From positions 2,790,001-2,854,000 of the forward strand of contig NZ_CP016442.1 of NCBI RefSeq assembly GCF_001742165.1: a stretch of 64,000 nt of DNA, written 5' to 3'. Positions 1-8,634 of this stretch are shown here, piece by piece. The stretch comes from Burkholderia stabilis (GTDB lineage Bacteria > Pseudomonadota > Gammaproteobacteria > Burkholderiales > Burkholderiaceae). The position numbers and the translations under genes were made by a program. Numbering within the stretch: position 1 is the stretch's first letter; the number at the start of each line of letters is the position of its first letter. The notes below the pieces were generated by a model, which saw nothing but the letters and a program-made list of their open reading frames with translations, ran no database searches and was not told the DNA's origin.

Positions 1-130
1 CGTCGAGGGTGCGCAGGTGTCGATCCTGTTCCTGCAGATGGCGAGCGATGCGCCGGGCGCCGAATCGGGCGCGCAGGCCGGGACGACCCCCGCTAAGACA
101 AAAGCAAGTGTGCAGACAAAGGCAGCGTAA
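1..130 (+). CDS. Sensor histidine kinase, C-terminal end only (partial)
   Basis: Only the last 42 codons lie in the window, in the frame that stops at the TAA at 128-130. The first residues (GAQVSILF) resemble the final beta strand of a histidine kinase ATPase domain and are followed by a low-complexity Ala/Thr/Lys tail. The stop codon touches the ATG of the response regulator at 131, so the two are almost certainly co-translated and form a two-component pair. The regulator is NtrX-like, so the kinase is probably NtrY-like, but that is inferred from the neighbour and not from this fragment. Confidence 0.6.
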   Translation, partial: VEGAQVSILFLQMASDAPGAESGAQAGTTPAKTKASVQTKAA

Positions 131-832
131 ATGGCAACCATCCTGGTGGTAGATGATGAAATGGGCATCCGGGAATTGCTCTCGGAGATCCTCAGCGATG
201 AAGGACATGTCGTCGAGGCGGCGGAGAACGCGCAGGCCGCGCGGGAATACCGGCTGAATCAGGCGCCCGATCTCGTGCTGCTCGATATCTGGATGCCCGA
301 TACCGACGGCGTGACGTTGCTCAAGGAATGGGCGGCGCAAGGGCTGCTGACGATGCCCGTGATCATGATGTCCGGGCACGCAACGATCGATACGGCCGTC
401 GAGGCAACGAAGATCGGCGCGCTCGACTTCCTCGAGAAACCCATCGCGCTGCAGAAGCTGCTGAAGTCCGTCGAACACGGTCTCGCACGCGGCGCGGCGC
501 CCGTGTCTGCCAACGCGGCGGCGAAGGCCGGCGCCGGACAGGCCGCGGGGCCTGCTTCGGTTGCATCCGCGGCTGCGCTGCCGACGCTCGGCGACGACAT
601 GGCCGCAGCACTCGGCCTCGCGGGGCAGACGGCTGCGATCCCGTTCGACATCCCGTTGCGCGAAGCGCGCGACGCGTTCGAGCGCGCGTACTTCGAATAT
701 CACCTCGCGCGCGAAAACGGCAGCATGACGCGCGTCGCGGAGAAGACGGGCCTCGAGCGCACGCACCTGTATCGCAAGCTCAAGCAGCTCGGCGTCGAAC
801 TCGGCAAGAAGCCGTCCGAAGGCGCTGTATAA
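131..832 (+). CDS. NtrX-like response regulator lacking the AAA+ domain
   Basis: A 233-residue DNA-binding response regulator, expected to be phosphorylated by the kinase encoded immediately upstream. The receiver domain spans about residues 1-120, with the acidic pair DDE at 8-10, the phospho-accepting Asp in LLDIWMPD (about 52) and the conserved Lys in FLEKP (about 104). An Ala/Gly-rich linker (about 120-165) follows. The C-terminus carries a Fis-type helix-turn-helix (TRVAEKTGLERTHLYRKLK). NtrX and NtrC proteins normally have a sigma54-activating AAA+ ATPase of about 240 residues between these parts; it is absent here, so the protein cannot act as a classical sigma54 activator and probably works as a simple activator or repressor. 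The start is the ATG directly abutting the upstream stop codon. Confidence 0.85.
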   Translation: MATILVVDDEMGIRELLSEILSDEGHVVEAAENAQAAREYRLNQAPDLVLLDIWMPDTDGVTLLKEWAAQGLLTMPVIMMSGHATIDTAVEATKIGALDFLEKPIALQKLLKSVEHGLARGAAPVSANAAAKAGAGQAAGPASVASAAALPTLGDDMAAALGLAGQTAAIPFDIPLREARDAFERAYFEYHLARENGSMTRVAEKTGLERTHLYRKLKQLGVELGKKPSEGAV

Positions 833-850
833 AATATTTTGCGAAAACAC

Positions 851-879
851 TTGAGCGAATGAGGGAAGCTCGATATACT
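851..879 (+). promoter_or_regulatory. Sigma70-type promoter of tRNA-Phe
   Basis: A TTGAGC -35 box (851-856), a 17-bp spacer and a TATACT -10 box (874-879) lie 13 bp before the tRNA. The spacing is ideal and the position fits a tRNA promoter. Confidence 0.7.
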
Positions 880-892
880 TTCATTCTTCGTT

Positions 893-968
893 GGCCCGGT
901 AGCTCAGTTGGTAGAGCAGCGGATTGAAAATCCGCGTGTCGATGGTTCGATTCCGTCCCAGGCCACCA
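893..968 (+). tRNA. tRNA-Phe (GAA anticodon)
   Basis: This 76-nt cloverleaf has an encoded CCA end. The D arm (TAGCTCAGTTGGTAGAGCA), an anticodon stem GCGGA/TCCGC around TTGAAAA (anticodon GAA), and a T arm with TTCGATT are all present. The acceptor strands are GGCCCGG and CCAGGCC, which leaves one C-A mismatch at pair 5-68 where a C-G pair is expected; the rest pairs well. It is followed at once by an intrinsic terminator and preceded by a good promoter, so it looks like an active single-gene unit. Confidence 0.95.
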
Positions 969-978
969 GCAGTTCCAA

Positions 979-1009
979 CCCCAAGAATCGGAAGGTTCTT
1001 GGGGTTTTT
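979..1009 (+). terminator. Intrinsic terminator after tRNA-Phe
   Basis: A 9-bp stem (CCCCAAGAA at 979-987 pairing with TTCTTGGGG at 996-1004) is followed by five T residues. It starts 11 nt after the tRNA CCA end. Confidence 0.85.
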
Positions 1010-1305
1010 CGTTTGTGGTGGGCATCGCGTGCGCGGCAGCATTCGCGGGCACGTGATAAAATCCGTGCCCGCTCAATGACTTAGCGTATCGGTTCATGCG
1101 CGCGGCAGGCTGCCGGCACGGCGCCGCCGCGATACGCGGCAACGATGCCGCGCGATGGGCGGTATAAGCGCGCCGCCGCGTTCGCGGCCGACCGCGCTGC
1201 CTATACTGGTCGAGCCGGCGCAGGCCGGCACGCGTCGGGCCGCCCGGCGGCAGCCGGCCCCGGGGCGCAGTGCGACGCGAGCCTACACATTCACGGAGTA
1301 TCACG
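1010..1305. other. Intergenic region before queC
   Basis: No convincing gene is visible. The stretch is GC-rich with many short palindromes. A TATACT box at about 1202-1207 could serve queC but has no good -35 partner. I looked for a preQ1 riboswitch, expected before queuosine genes in some bacteria, and saw none. Confidence 0.4.
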
Positions 1306-2040
1306 GTGATTCGGACAGACGCTAAAGACGGCGCGCTCGTGTTGTTTTCCGGCGGGCAGGACTCGGCCACGTGCGTGGCATGGGCCCTCGAACGCTACCA
1401 GACGGTCGAGACCCTCGGTTTCGATTACGGCCAGCGCCATCGTGTCGAGCTCGAATGTCGGGACGGCGTGCGCGAAGCGCTGAAGCGCGAGTTTCCCGCA
1501 TGGTCGGACCGGCTTGGCGACGATCACATGATCGACCTGTCGGTGCTCGGCGCGATCAGCGATACCGCGATGACGCGCACGATCGAGATCGAGACGACGG
1601 CGAACGGCCTGCCGAACACGTTCGTGCCGGGCCGCAACCTGATGTTCATGACGATCGCCGCTGCGATCGCCTATCGCCGCGGGCTGCGCGTGCTGGTCGG
1701 CGGGATGTGCGAGACCGATTTTTCGGGCTACCCCGACTGCCGCGACGACACGATGAAGGCGCTGCAGGTCGCGCTGAACCTCGGGATGGACACGCGCATC
1801 GTGCTCGAGACGCCGCTGATGTGGCTCGACAAGGCGCAGACCTGGCAGCTCGCCGAGCAGCTCGGCGGCGAAGCGCTCGTCGAGCTGATCCGCGTCGAGA
1901 CGCACACGTGCTACGTGGGCGAGCGCGCGGAACTGCACGACTGGGGCTTCGGCTGCGGCGAATGCCCGGCCTGCAAGCTGCGCAAGCGCGGCTACGAGGC
2001 TTACCTGAAGGGCGAGCGGGTGACCGAAGCGCCGCTGTGA
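1306..2040 (+). CDS. queC: 7-cyano-7-deazaguanine synthase QueC
   Basis: This enzyme converts 7-carboxy-7-deazaguanine to preQ0 using ATP and ammonia, a step toward queuosine in tRNA; it acts in the cytoplasm. The N-terminal PP-loop SGGQDS is about 15 residues in, and a C-terminal zinc site has Cys residues in CGECPACK plus an earlier CYVGE. The GTG at 1306 is chosen because GGAG lies 7 nt upstream (1295-1298); it gives 244 residues, a usual length. An ATG 36 bp earlier is in frame but lacks a ribosome-binding site. The gene leads a queC-queE-queD cluster on the same strand, 75 bp before queE. Confidence 0.93.
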   Translation: MIRTDAKDGALVLFSGGQDSATCVAWALERYQTVETLGFDYGQRHRVELECRDGVREALKREFPAWSDRLGDDHMIDLSVLGAISDTAMTRTIEIETTANGLPNTFVPGRNLMFMTIAAAIAYRRGLRVLVGGMCETDFSGYPDCRDDTMKALQVALNLGMDTRIVLETPLMWLDKAQTWQLAEQLGGEALVELIRVETHTCYVGERAELHDWGFGCGECPACKLRKRGYEAYLKGERVTEAPL

Positions 2041-2115
2041 CGCGGGTGCGCCGGCAGCGCTTGATGGATAACGGATTCTGATCGACAACGAGCGGCGCGA
2101 GCCGGACGAAGGACG

Positions 2116-2748
2116 ATGACTTACGCGGTCAAGGAAATTTTCTACACGTTGCAGGGCGAGGGCGCGAACGCGGGCCGGCCGGCCGTGTTCTGCCGGTTCG
2201 CCGGCTGCAACCTGTGGTCGGGCCGCGAAGAGGATCGCGCGGAGGCCGTTTGCCGCTTCTGCGATACGGACTTCGTCGGCACCGACGGCGAGAACGGCGG
2301 CAAGTTCAAGGACGCCGAAGCGCTCGTCGCGACGATCGCCGGCCTGTGGCCGGATGGCGAAGCGCACCGCTTCGTCGTCTGCACGGGCGGCGAGCCGATG
2401 CTGCAGCTCGACCAGCCGCTCGTCGACGCGCTGCACGCGGCCGGCTTCGAGATCGCGATCGAGACCAACGGCTCGCTGCCGGTGCTCGAATCGATCGACT
2501 GGATCTGCGTGAGCCCGAAGGCCGACGCGCCGCTCGTCGTCACGAAGGGCAACGAACTGAAGGTCGTGATTCCGCAGGACAACCAGCGGCTCGCCGACTA
2601 CGCGAAGCTCGACTTCGAGTATTTTCTCGTGCAGCCGATGGACGGCCCGTCGCGCGACCTCAATACGAAACTCGCGATCGACTGGTGCAAGCGTCATCCG
2701 CAGTGGCGGCTGTCGATGCAGACCCACAAATATCTGAACATTCCCTGA
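2116..2748 (+). CDS. queE: 7-carboxy-7-deazaguanine synthase QueE (radical SAM)
   Basis: A radical SAM enzyme that contracts the ring of 6-carboxytetrahydropterin to make 7-carboxy-7-deazaguanine. It consumes the QueD product and supplies the QueC substrate. The [4Fe-4S] cluster Cys residues are C31, C46 and C49, giving the CX14CX2C spacing typical of one QueE type in place of the common CX3CX2C. A GGE motif (CTGGEPM) for SAM binding is present. The protein is 210 residues. It sits between queC and queD with only 18 bp before queD, so co-transcription is very likely. Confidence 0.93.
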   Translation: MTYAVKEIFYTLQGEGANAGRPAVFCRFAGCNLWSGREEDRAEAVCRFCDTDFVGTDGENGGKFKDAEALVATIAGLWPDGEAHRFVVCTGGEPMLQLDQPLVDALHAAGFEIAIETNGSLPVLESIDWICVSPKADAPLVVTKGNELKVVIPQDNQRLADYAKLDFEYFLVQPMDGPSRDLNTKLAIDWCKRHPQWRLSMQTHKYLNIP

Positions 2749-2766
2749 GCCACGGCTTTTGACATC

Positions 2767-3219
2767 GTGCTGATTACCCGAAAACTCGAATTCGACGCGG
2801 GCCACCGCATTCCCGATCACCGCAGCCAGTGCCGGAACCTGCATGGTCATCGCTACGTGCTCGAAATCACGCTGCGCGGCGATCTCGTCGATACCGAGGG
2901 GGCGCCCGACCGCGGCATGGTGATGGATTTCGCCGACGTGAAGGCGCTCGCGGTCGAGCACCTCGTCAGCAAGTGGGACCACGCGTTCCTGGTCTATGCG
3001 CGTGACGAGGTCGTGCGCTCGTTCCTCGAGCAGATGGCCGACCACAAGACCGTCGTGATCGACCGGATCCCGACCGTCGAGAACCTCGCGGCGATCGCGT
3101 TCGACCTCCTCGCGAACGTGTACGACGCACACTACGGCGTGAACCTGCGCCTCGAGCGCGTGCGCCTGTACGAAACGCCGAACTGCTGGGCCGACGTCGA
3201 GCGCCAGCCCGGCCGCTGA
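2767..3219 (+). CDS. queD: 6-carboxytetrahydropterin synthase QueD
   Basis: This makes 6-carboxy-5,6,7,8-tetrahydropterin from 7,8-dihydroneopterin triphosphate, the first committed step of 7-deazaguanine synthesis. The zinc ligands H13, H26 and H28 and the catalytic C22 (QCRNLHGHRY) are visible, along with the downstream DHAF and PTVENLA motifs of the PTPS family. It starts with GTG at 2767, is 150 residues long and ends the que cluster. The clustered order queC-queE-queD gives the whole route from dihydroneopterin triphosphate to preQ0. Confidence 0.93.
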   Translation: MLITRKLEFDAGHRIPDHRSQCRNLHGHRYVLEITLRGDLVDTEGAPDRGMVMDFADVKALAVEHLVSKWDHAFLVYARDEVVRSFLEQMADHKTVVIDRIPTVENLAAIAFDLLANVYDAHYGVNLRLERVRLYETPNCWADVERQPGR

Positions 3220-3510
3220 TCCAGCTTTCCCGGCAGCCCCGCCAGCCGGCCGGGCTGCCTGCCACCGCGCCCACGCTCCGCGCCGGCGCGGCTCCCCGCC
3301 GGTTCCCACATTCCGCGTAACGCCGCGCTATGATCGTTGCGTGGCAGCGTAAAACGCATCCGTGCATCGTCGCGCGGCCCGCGTTGTCAGATTGGCCGCC
3401 CAAGGCCGACCAAGGCTCCAGGGCCCGCTCAGGCGCCGCCGCCGTGTTGCGCCTCGCTTCGCCTGTTGCTTGTCCCGTTCGATTGCCGTTCCGTCCCGGA
3501 GGCCGTATCG

Positions 3511-4296
3511 ATGAGCACGCTCACCAATTCCCTCAAACAACGTCTGCACGACGGCGATGAGCCGCTGTACGGCCTGTGGCTGTCGCTCGGCAGCGACTCG
3601 GCCGCGGAAGCGCTCGCGCACGCCGGCTACGACTGGCTGTGCATCGACATGGAGCACGCGCCGAACGACAGCCGCGACGTTGCTTCGCAGTTGCGCGCGA
3701 TCGCCGCCGCGCACCTGCCGAGCGAGCCCGTCGTGCGCGTGCCGGCGCGCGAGCCGTGGCTCGTGAAGCGCGCGCTCGACGCCGGCGCGCGCACGCTGAT
3801 GTTTCCGTGCATCGAGACGCCCGACGACGCCGCACACGCGGTTCGGCTCACACGCTACCCGTCGCCCGAATCGCCGGACGGGCTCCGCGGCGTGGCGGGC
3901 ATGGTGCGCGCGGCGGCGTTCGGCATGCGGCGCGATTACCTGCAGACGGCGAATGCGCAGGTCGCAGTGATCGTGCAGATCGAATCGGCGCGCGGCGTCG
4001 ACGAAGTCGAGCGGATCGCGGCGATACCCGGCGTCGACTGCCTGTTCGTCGGCCCGGCCGATCTCGCGGCGAGCCTCGGGCATCTCGGCGACATTCGTCA
4101 CCCGGACGTCGAAACCGCGATGGCGCGGGTGCTCGCGGCCGGCAAGCAGGCGGGTGTCGCGGTCGGGATTTTCGCGGGCGATACGGCGAGCGCGCGCCAG
4201 TACCGCGGCGCTGGCTACCGGATGATCACGGTATCGGCCGACGTGAGCTGGCTGGTGCGTGCGACGCGGCAGGCGCTGCAGGAGGTACGGTCATGA
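3511..4296 (+). CDS. HpcH/HpaI-family aldolase
   Basis: A 261-residue class II (metal-dependent) aldolase of the HpcH/HpaI family, which usually cleaves 2-keto-3-deoxy or 4-hydroxy-2-oxo acids to pyruvate plus an aldehyde. Family signatures include the early CIDMEHAPND block, VQIESARG with the metal-binding Glu, and FVGPADLAASLG with the Asp. The true substrate cannot be told from sequence; 2-keto-3-deoxy-L-rhamnonate or 4-hydroxy-2-oxoheptanedioate aldolases are the nearest named members. The start at 3511 follows a strong GGAGG at 3498-3502; longer in-frame starts lie in non-coding-looking sequence. Its TGA overlaps the ATG of the next gene (ATGA), so the two are translationally coupled. 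Confidence 0.85.
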   Translation: MSTLTNSLKQRLHDGDEPLYGLWLSLGSDSAAEALAHAGYDWLCIDMEHAPNDSRDVASQLRAIAAAHLPSEPVVRVPAREPWLVKRALDAGARTLMFPCIETPDDAAHAVRLTRYPSPESPDGLRGVAGMVRAAAFGMRRDYLQTANAQVAVIVQIESARGVDEVERIAAIPGVDCLFVGPADLAASLGHLGDIRHPDVETAMARVLAAGKQAGVAVGIFAGDTASARQYRGAGYRMITVSADVSWLVRATRQALQEVRS

Positions 4297-5066
4297 ACGG
4301 TGAAGACGACGCGTCCTTCAGGCGCGCGCACGGTACGCGCAAGCGGTTCGGCGCGCTGCTCGGACTGTGGGCGGTGTGTGTCGCGGCGGCCGCGCAGGGC
4401 GCGCCGCAAGCGAAACCCGATCCGTCGCGCGAGACGCAATCGGCGGTCGCCGATTACAACGCCGGCGACTATCGCGCGGCGCTGGTGCAGTTTCACGACG
4501 CGGCCGAGCGCGGCGACCGCCTCGCGCAATTCAACTACGCGATGATGCTGCTGACCGGCGAAGGCGTGACCGCAAACGTCGACGAAGGGCTGCGCTGGCT
4601 GAAGCGCGCGGCCGACGCGAACATGTCGCATGCGCAGTACGTGTACGGCAGGATGTTCGACGACGGCGAGTTCGTCGCGCGCAATCCGGCCGAAGCGCAT
4701 CGCTGGTTCCTGCGGGCGGCGAAGCAGGGGCACGTGCAGGCCGAGCTGTCGCTCGCGAACCAGTTCCTCGACGGGCGCGGCACGCCGCGCGACAACCGGC
4801 AGGCGTTCGCGTGGTACAAGCAGGCCGCCGACGCGGGCGAGCCGACCGCGCAGTACGTGACCGCGTCGTTCTACGAGCGCGGCGGCGACGGCGTTGCGCA
4901 GAACCTGAACATCGCGCGTGCGTATTACGCGGCGGCGGCCGCGCAGGGCGACGAGACGGCCGGGCTGAAATTCAAGGAATTGAGCGCGCGGCTGAAGGCC
5001 CAGGGGCCGGCGCCGGCCTCGGGCGGCGGCGCGGAGCCGGCGAGCCCGCGCGCAGCGCCGCAGTGA
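4293..5066 (+). CDS. Secreted Sel1-repeat protein
   Basis: A 257-residue protein with an N-terminal hydrophobic segment (about residues 20-36, ending AAAAQGA) that reads as a signal peptide, so it is probably periplasmic. Five or so tandem Sel1-like repeats (about residues 50-225) follow, each with the A-x2-G-x7-A-x4-G pattern (for example AQFNYAMMLLTGEG and AQYVYGRMFDDGEF). These form alpha-alpha superhelices for protein contacts; no catalytic motif is seen. The tail is low-complexity Ala/Pro/Gly. It is coupled to the aldolase by a 4-nt ATGA overlap, though no functional link is obvious. A strong terminator follows. Confidence 0.8.
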   Translation: MNGEDDASFRRAHGTRKRFGALLGLWAVCVAAAAQGAPQAKPDPSRETQSAVADYNAGDYRAALVQFHDAAERGDRLAQFNYAMMLLTGEGVTANVDEGLRWLKRAADANMSHAQYVYGRMFDDGEFVARNPAEAHRWFLRAAKQGHVQAELSLANQFLDGRGTPRDNRQAFAWYKQAADAGEPTAQYVTASFYERGGDGVAQNLNIARAYYAAAAAQGDETAGLKFKELSARLKAQGPAPASGGGAEPASPRAAPQ

Positions 5067-5106
5067 GCGTGCGCGGCGTTGCTTTGCCGCATTCGAAACA
5101 CCCAAT

Positions 5107-5134
5107 AAAAAACGGCGCCGCGGCGCCGTTTTTT
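5107..5134. terminator. Bidirectional intrinsic terminator
   Basis: A perfect 28-nt palindrome of A6-CGGCGCCG-CGGCGCCG-T6 type lies between the Sel1 gene (plus) and rodA (minus), which converge here. A-run and T-run flanks let it stop transcription from both sides. Confidence 0.9.
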
Positions 5135-5157
5135 ATTGCTGCAGCCGTGCCGCGCGG

Positions 5158-6306
5158 TCAACTCTTCATCAACCGCCGCTGTCGCCCGACGCTCATGATC
5201 ATCCCGATCGCGATGCCGAGCGTCGTGAGCGCGGTGCCGCCGTAACTCATGAACGGCAACGGCACGCCGACGACCGGCAGCACGCCACTCACCATCCCGA
5301 TGTTGACGAACGCATAAACGAAGAACGCGAGCGTGAGCGAACCCGCGAGCAGGCGGCCGAACAGCGTCGCGCCCTGCGCGGCGATGTAGAGCCCGCGCGC
5401 GATCAGCGCCATGTACAGCGTCAGCAGCACGAGCCCGCCCGCGAGCCCCCATTCCTCCGAGAACACCGCGAAGATGAAGTCGGTGTGCTTCTCCGGAATG
5501 AATTCGAGGTGCGCCTGCGTGCCTTTCAGGTAGCCCTTGCCGAGCACGCCGCCGGAACCGATCGCGATCACGGCCTGGATCGTGTGGAAGCCCTTACCGA
5601 GCGGATCGGAGGTCGGGTCGAGCAGCGTGCACACACGATGCTTCTGGTAGTCGTGCATCAGCGGCCACTGCACTTCGGGCTGGCAGATGCGCTGCTCGAA
5701 CACGGCGATCGAGCCGACCGCGATCACGCCCGCGACCAGCACCGGCACGATCAGCTTGAACGACAGGCCGGCGAGGTAGATCACGAAGAAGCCGGCCGCG
5801 AACACGAGCAGGCCCGTGCCGAGGTCGGGCTGCTTCGCGATCAGTCCGACCGGCACCAGCAGGATCCCGAACGCGGCGATGAAGTCGTACCAGCGCAGCC
5901 CGCCTTCGCGGCGCTGGTAGTACCACGCGAGCATCAAGGGGGTTGCGATCTTGAGGATCTCCGACGGCTGGATCACGACGCCGACGTTCAGCCAGCGCTT
6001 CGCGCCCTTCTTGGTCATCCCGAACAGCGCGACCGCGACCAGCAGCGCGACCCCGAACGTATAGAGCGGGACCGCGAAGCGCATCAATGTTGTTGGCGGG
6101 ATGTTGGCGATCACCCACATCAGCACGAACGTCAGCAGGATGTTGCGCAGTTGATCCTCGACGCGGCCCGGCATGTCGATCGCCGCGCTGTACAGCGTGA
6201 CGATGCCGACACACAGCAGCAGGAACACGATGAGGGCGAGCGGGCGGTCGAAGCCCGCGAACATCTGCTTGATCTTGTCGAGCCAGGCGCGCTTGTCGAA
6301 TTGCAT
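5158..6306 (-). CDS. rodA: Peptidoglycan glycosyltransferase RodA
   Basis: SEDS-family inner-membrane glycosyltransferase that polymerises lipid II for cell elongation, acting with its transpeptidase partner PBP2. It is 382 residues, with about ten hydrophobic segments, and shows SEDS motifs such as KQPDLGTGLL (with the conserved Asp), WGLAGG and GVPLPFMSYGGT near the C-terminus. It begins 11 bp after the mrdA stop, so it is the last gene of mreBCD-mrdA-rodA. The length matches the family. Confidence 0.95.
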   Translation of the reverse strand: MQFDKRAWLDKIKQMFAGFDRPLALIVFLLLCVGIVTLYSAAIDMPGRVEDQLRNILLTFVLMWVIANIPPTTLMRFAVPLYTFGVALLVAVALFGMTKKGAKRWLNVGVVIQPSEILKIATPLMLAWYYQRREGGLRWYDFIAAFGILLVPVGLIAKQPDLGTGLLVFAAGFFVIYLAGLSFKLIVPVLVAGVIAVGSIAVFEQRICQPEVQWPLMHDYQKHRVCTLLDPTSDPLGKGFHTIQAVIAIGSGGVLGKGYLKGTQAHLEFIPEKHTDFIFAVFSEEWGLAGGLVLLTLYMALIARGLYIAAQGATLFGRLLAGSLTLAFFVYAFVNIGMVSGVLPVVGVPLPFMSYGGTALTTLGIAIGMIMSVGRQRRLMKS

Positions 6307-6317
6307 GCCTTTCTCCG

Positions 6318-8630
6318 TTAATGAGCGGTGCCGGCGTCCGCCGCTTTCGCGGGGGGCGTCGCACGCTGGTTGTCGTCCCGCGGCGCGACAGCGAGCGGTT
6401 GCGCGTCACTGGCGGGGCGGCGCGGCCGGTGCGGGCGCCGGATCGGCGGCAGGCTCGCGGGCATCGGCGCCGCGGCGCTCGCGCTGGCGTTCGCATTCGC
6501 CGGCTGCGCCGCGCCGACGCTGGCGCCGGCAGCACCGGCCGCACCCGACGCGTCGGGCGCCGAGGCGGCCGAGGCCGCATCCGCCGCGCTGGCCGCGTTC
6601 GGCACGACCGGCTGCGGCAGCGCCTTGAAGCCGGCCGCGACGGCGGCGGGCTTGTTCGCGTCGCCGATCACCGGCGCGTTGACGGGTTCGGTCGCCGACG
6701 CCGCGGCCGCCACGGCCGCGGCCTCGTTCTTCGGGTTCTGACGGTCGATCAGGTAGAAGTCGAGCACGCGGCGCGCGATCGGGCCCGCGGCCTGCGCGCC
6801 CCAGCCGCCGTTCTCGACGACCAGCGCGACGGCGATCTGCGGATGGTCGACCGGTGCGTACGCGATGAACAGCGCGTGGTCGCGCAGGTGCTCGGCGAGC
6901 AGGTGACCCTTGTAGTTCGAGCCCTGCAGCGAGAACACCTGTGCGGTACCGGTCTTGCCGGCGGCGAGGTACGGCGCGCCGCGGAACACCTTGTACGCGG
7001 TGCCGGACGGGTTCTCGATCACGTTTTCCATCCCGCGCTTCACGACGTCGATGTCGGCCTGCTTGAGCGGGATCACTTCGCTTTCCTTCGGCACGGTCAG
7101 GCGGCGCCCGCGCGAGATCGGATCCTCGACTTCCTTCACGAGGTGAGGCTTCATCACGACGCCGTTGTTCGCGAGCGTCGCGGTCGCGTGCGCGAGCTGC
7201 AGGATCGTGAACGAGTTGTAGCCCTGGCCGATCCCGAGGCTGATCGTCTCGCCGTCGAACCACTTCTGCTGCGCGGCCTTCTTGAACGCCTTCTTCTTCC
7301 AGTCGGTCGACGGCAGGATCCCGCGCGCTTCGCCCTGGATGTCGATCCCGGTGATCTGGCCGAAGCCGAACGGCTTCATGAAGTTCGCGATCGCGTTCAC
7401 GCCGAGGTCGCGCGCGAGCATGTAGAAGTAGGTGTCGTTCGACACCATGATCGCCTTGTTCATGTCGACCCAGCCCTGGCCCGAGCGCACGTCGTTGCGG
7501 AACGTGTGGCCGCCGAACGTGAAGTAGCCGGGATCCTGGAAACCCCAGCCCGGCGAGCGCTTGCCGAGCGTCAGGCCCGCGAGCGCCATGAACGGCTTGT
7601 ACGTCGAGCCGGGCGGGTAGGTGCCGTGCAGCGGGCGGTTCAGCAGCGGCTTGTCGGTCGAGGTGTTCAGCTCGTCCCAGGTCTGCTGGTCGATGCCGTC
7701 GACGAACGAATTCGGGTCGAAGCTCGGCGACGATACGAACGCGAGCACGTCGCCCGTCTTCGGCTCGATCGCGACGAGCGCGCCGCGCTTGCCGGCGAAC
7801 GCCTGCTCGGCGACCTGCTGCAGCCCGATGTCGAGCGACAGCACGAGGTTGTTGCCGGGCGTCGCCTGCGTGCGCGACAGCGTGCGCACCGGCCGGCCGC
7901 CGGCCGTCACCTCGACTTCCTCGAAGCCCGTCAGCCCGTGCAGCTCGGTTTCGTAGCTCTGCTCGACACCGATCTTGCCGATGTAGTCGGTGCCCTTGTA
8001 GTTGTTCGCGTCGCGTCGCGGATCGTAGTTTTCCTGGTCGCTGTCATTGTCGTCGCTCATCGCGTCGATACGATCCTGGTCGCGCTTCGAGATCCGGCCG
8101 ATGTAGCCGATCACGTGCGCGGCGGTCGTGCCGAGCGGGTATTGGCGGAACAGCCGCGCGCGCACGTCGACGCCGGGGAAGCGGAAGCGCTGCGCGGTGA
8201 AGCGTGCGACTTCCGCGTCGGTGAGCCGTGTGCGGATCGGCAGGCTCTCGAAGTTCTTCGAGTCTTCCTGCAGCTTCTTGAAACGGCGGCGGTCGCGAGC
8301 GTCGATCGGGATGATCTCGGACAGCTTGTCGATCGTGTTGTCGAGCGTGTCGTCGAGCTTCGACGGCGTGATCTCGAGCGTGTAGGCCGAGTAGTTCTTC
8401 GCGAGGATCACGCCGTTGCGGTCGGTGATGATCCCGCGGTTCGGCACGATCGGCGCGACCGAGATGCGGTTTTCCTCGGCCTGCAGCGCGTATTTGCCGT
8501 GCTGCATCAACTGCAGGTAGAAGAAGCGGCTCGCGAGCAGCCCGAAGCAGACGAACACGAACACGCCCGCCGCCGCGACGCGCAGGCGGAACTTCGAGAG
8601 CTGCTGTTGGGTGTCGTTGAATTCGGTCAT
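6318..8630 (-). CDS. mrdA: Penicillin-binding protein 2 (elongasome transpeptidase)
   Basis: Class B PBP that crosslinks peptidoglycan during elongation; partner of RodA and MreC. It has one N-terminal membrane anchor (about 17-40), a PBP dimerisation domain, and the transpeptidase motifs S342-T-Y-K345, S397-N-D399 and K559-T-G561. At 770 residues it is about 130 longer than the E. coli protein; the excess is a C-terminal Ala/Pro-rich low-complexity tail after about residue 640. No good Shine-Dalgarno is seen before the ATG: the sequence upstream is the inverted end of a MITE-like element starting 5 bp away, so this gene's leader has been rebuilt by an insertion. Confidence 0.95.
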   Translation of the reverse strand: MTEFNDTQQQLSKFRLRVAAAGVFVFVCFGLLASRFFYLQLMQHGKYALQAEENRISVAPIVPNRGIITDRNGVILAKNYSAYTLEITPSKLDDTLDNTIDKLSEIIPIDARDRRRFKKLQEDSKNFESLPIRTRLTDAEVARFTAQRFRFPGVDVRARLFRQYPLGTTAAHVIGYIGRISKRDQDRIDAMSDDNDSDQENYDPRRDANNYKGTDYIGKIGVEQSYETELHGLTGFEEVEVTAGGRPVRTLSRTQATPGNNLVLSLDIGLQQVAEQAFAGKRGALVAIEPKTGDVLAFVSSPSFDPNSFVDGIDQQTWDELNTSTDKPLLNRPLHGTYPPGSTYKPFMALAGLTLGKRSPGWGFQDPGYFTFGGHTFRNDVRSGQGWVDMNKAIMVSNDTYFYMLARDLGVNAIANFMKPFGFGQITGIDIQGEARGILPSTDWKKKAFKKAAQQKWFDGETISLGIGQGYNSFTILQLAHATATLANNGVVMKPHLVKEVEDPISRGRRLTVPKESEVIPLKQADIDVVKRGMENVIENPSGTAYKVFRGAPYLAAGKTGTAQVFSLQGSNYKGHLLAEHLRDHALFIAYAPVDHPQIAVALVVENGGWGAQAAGPIARRVLDFYLIDRQNPKNEAAAVAAAASATEPVNAPVIGDANKPAAVAAGFKALPQPVVPNAASAADAASAASAPDASGAAGAAGASVGAAQPANANASASAAAPMPASLPPIRRPHRPRRPASDAQPLAVAPRDDNQRATPPAKAADAGTAH

Positions 8631-8634
8631 GCGA

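Noticed and set aside
1010..1305. Possible preQ1 riboswitch before queC
   Set aside because: No preQ1-I or preQ1-II consensus parts were found, and A-rich tail sequence is missing.
1291..3309. Minus-strand open frame of 672 codons over queC-queE-queD
   Set aside because: Antisense to three clear enzyme genes with catalytic motifs; its protein has the Arg/Val/Asp-rich look of a shadow frame.
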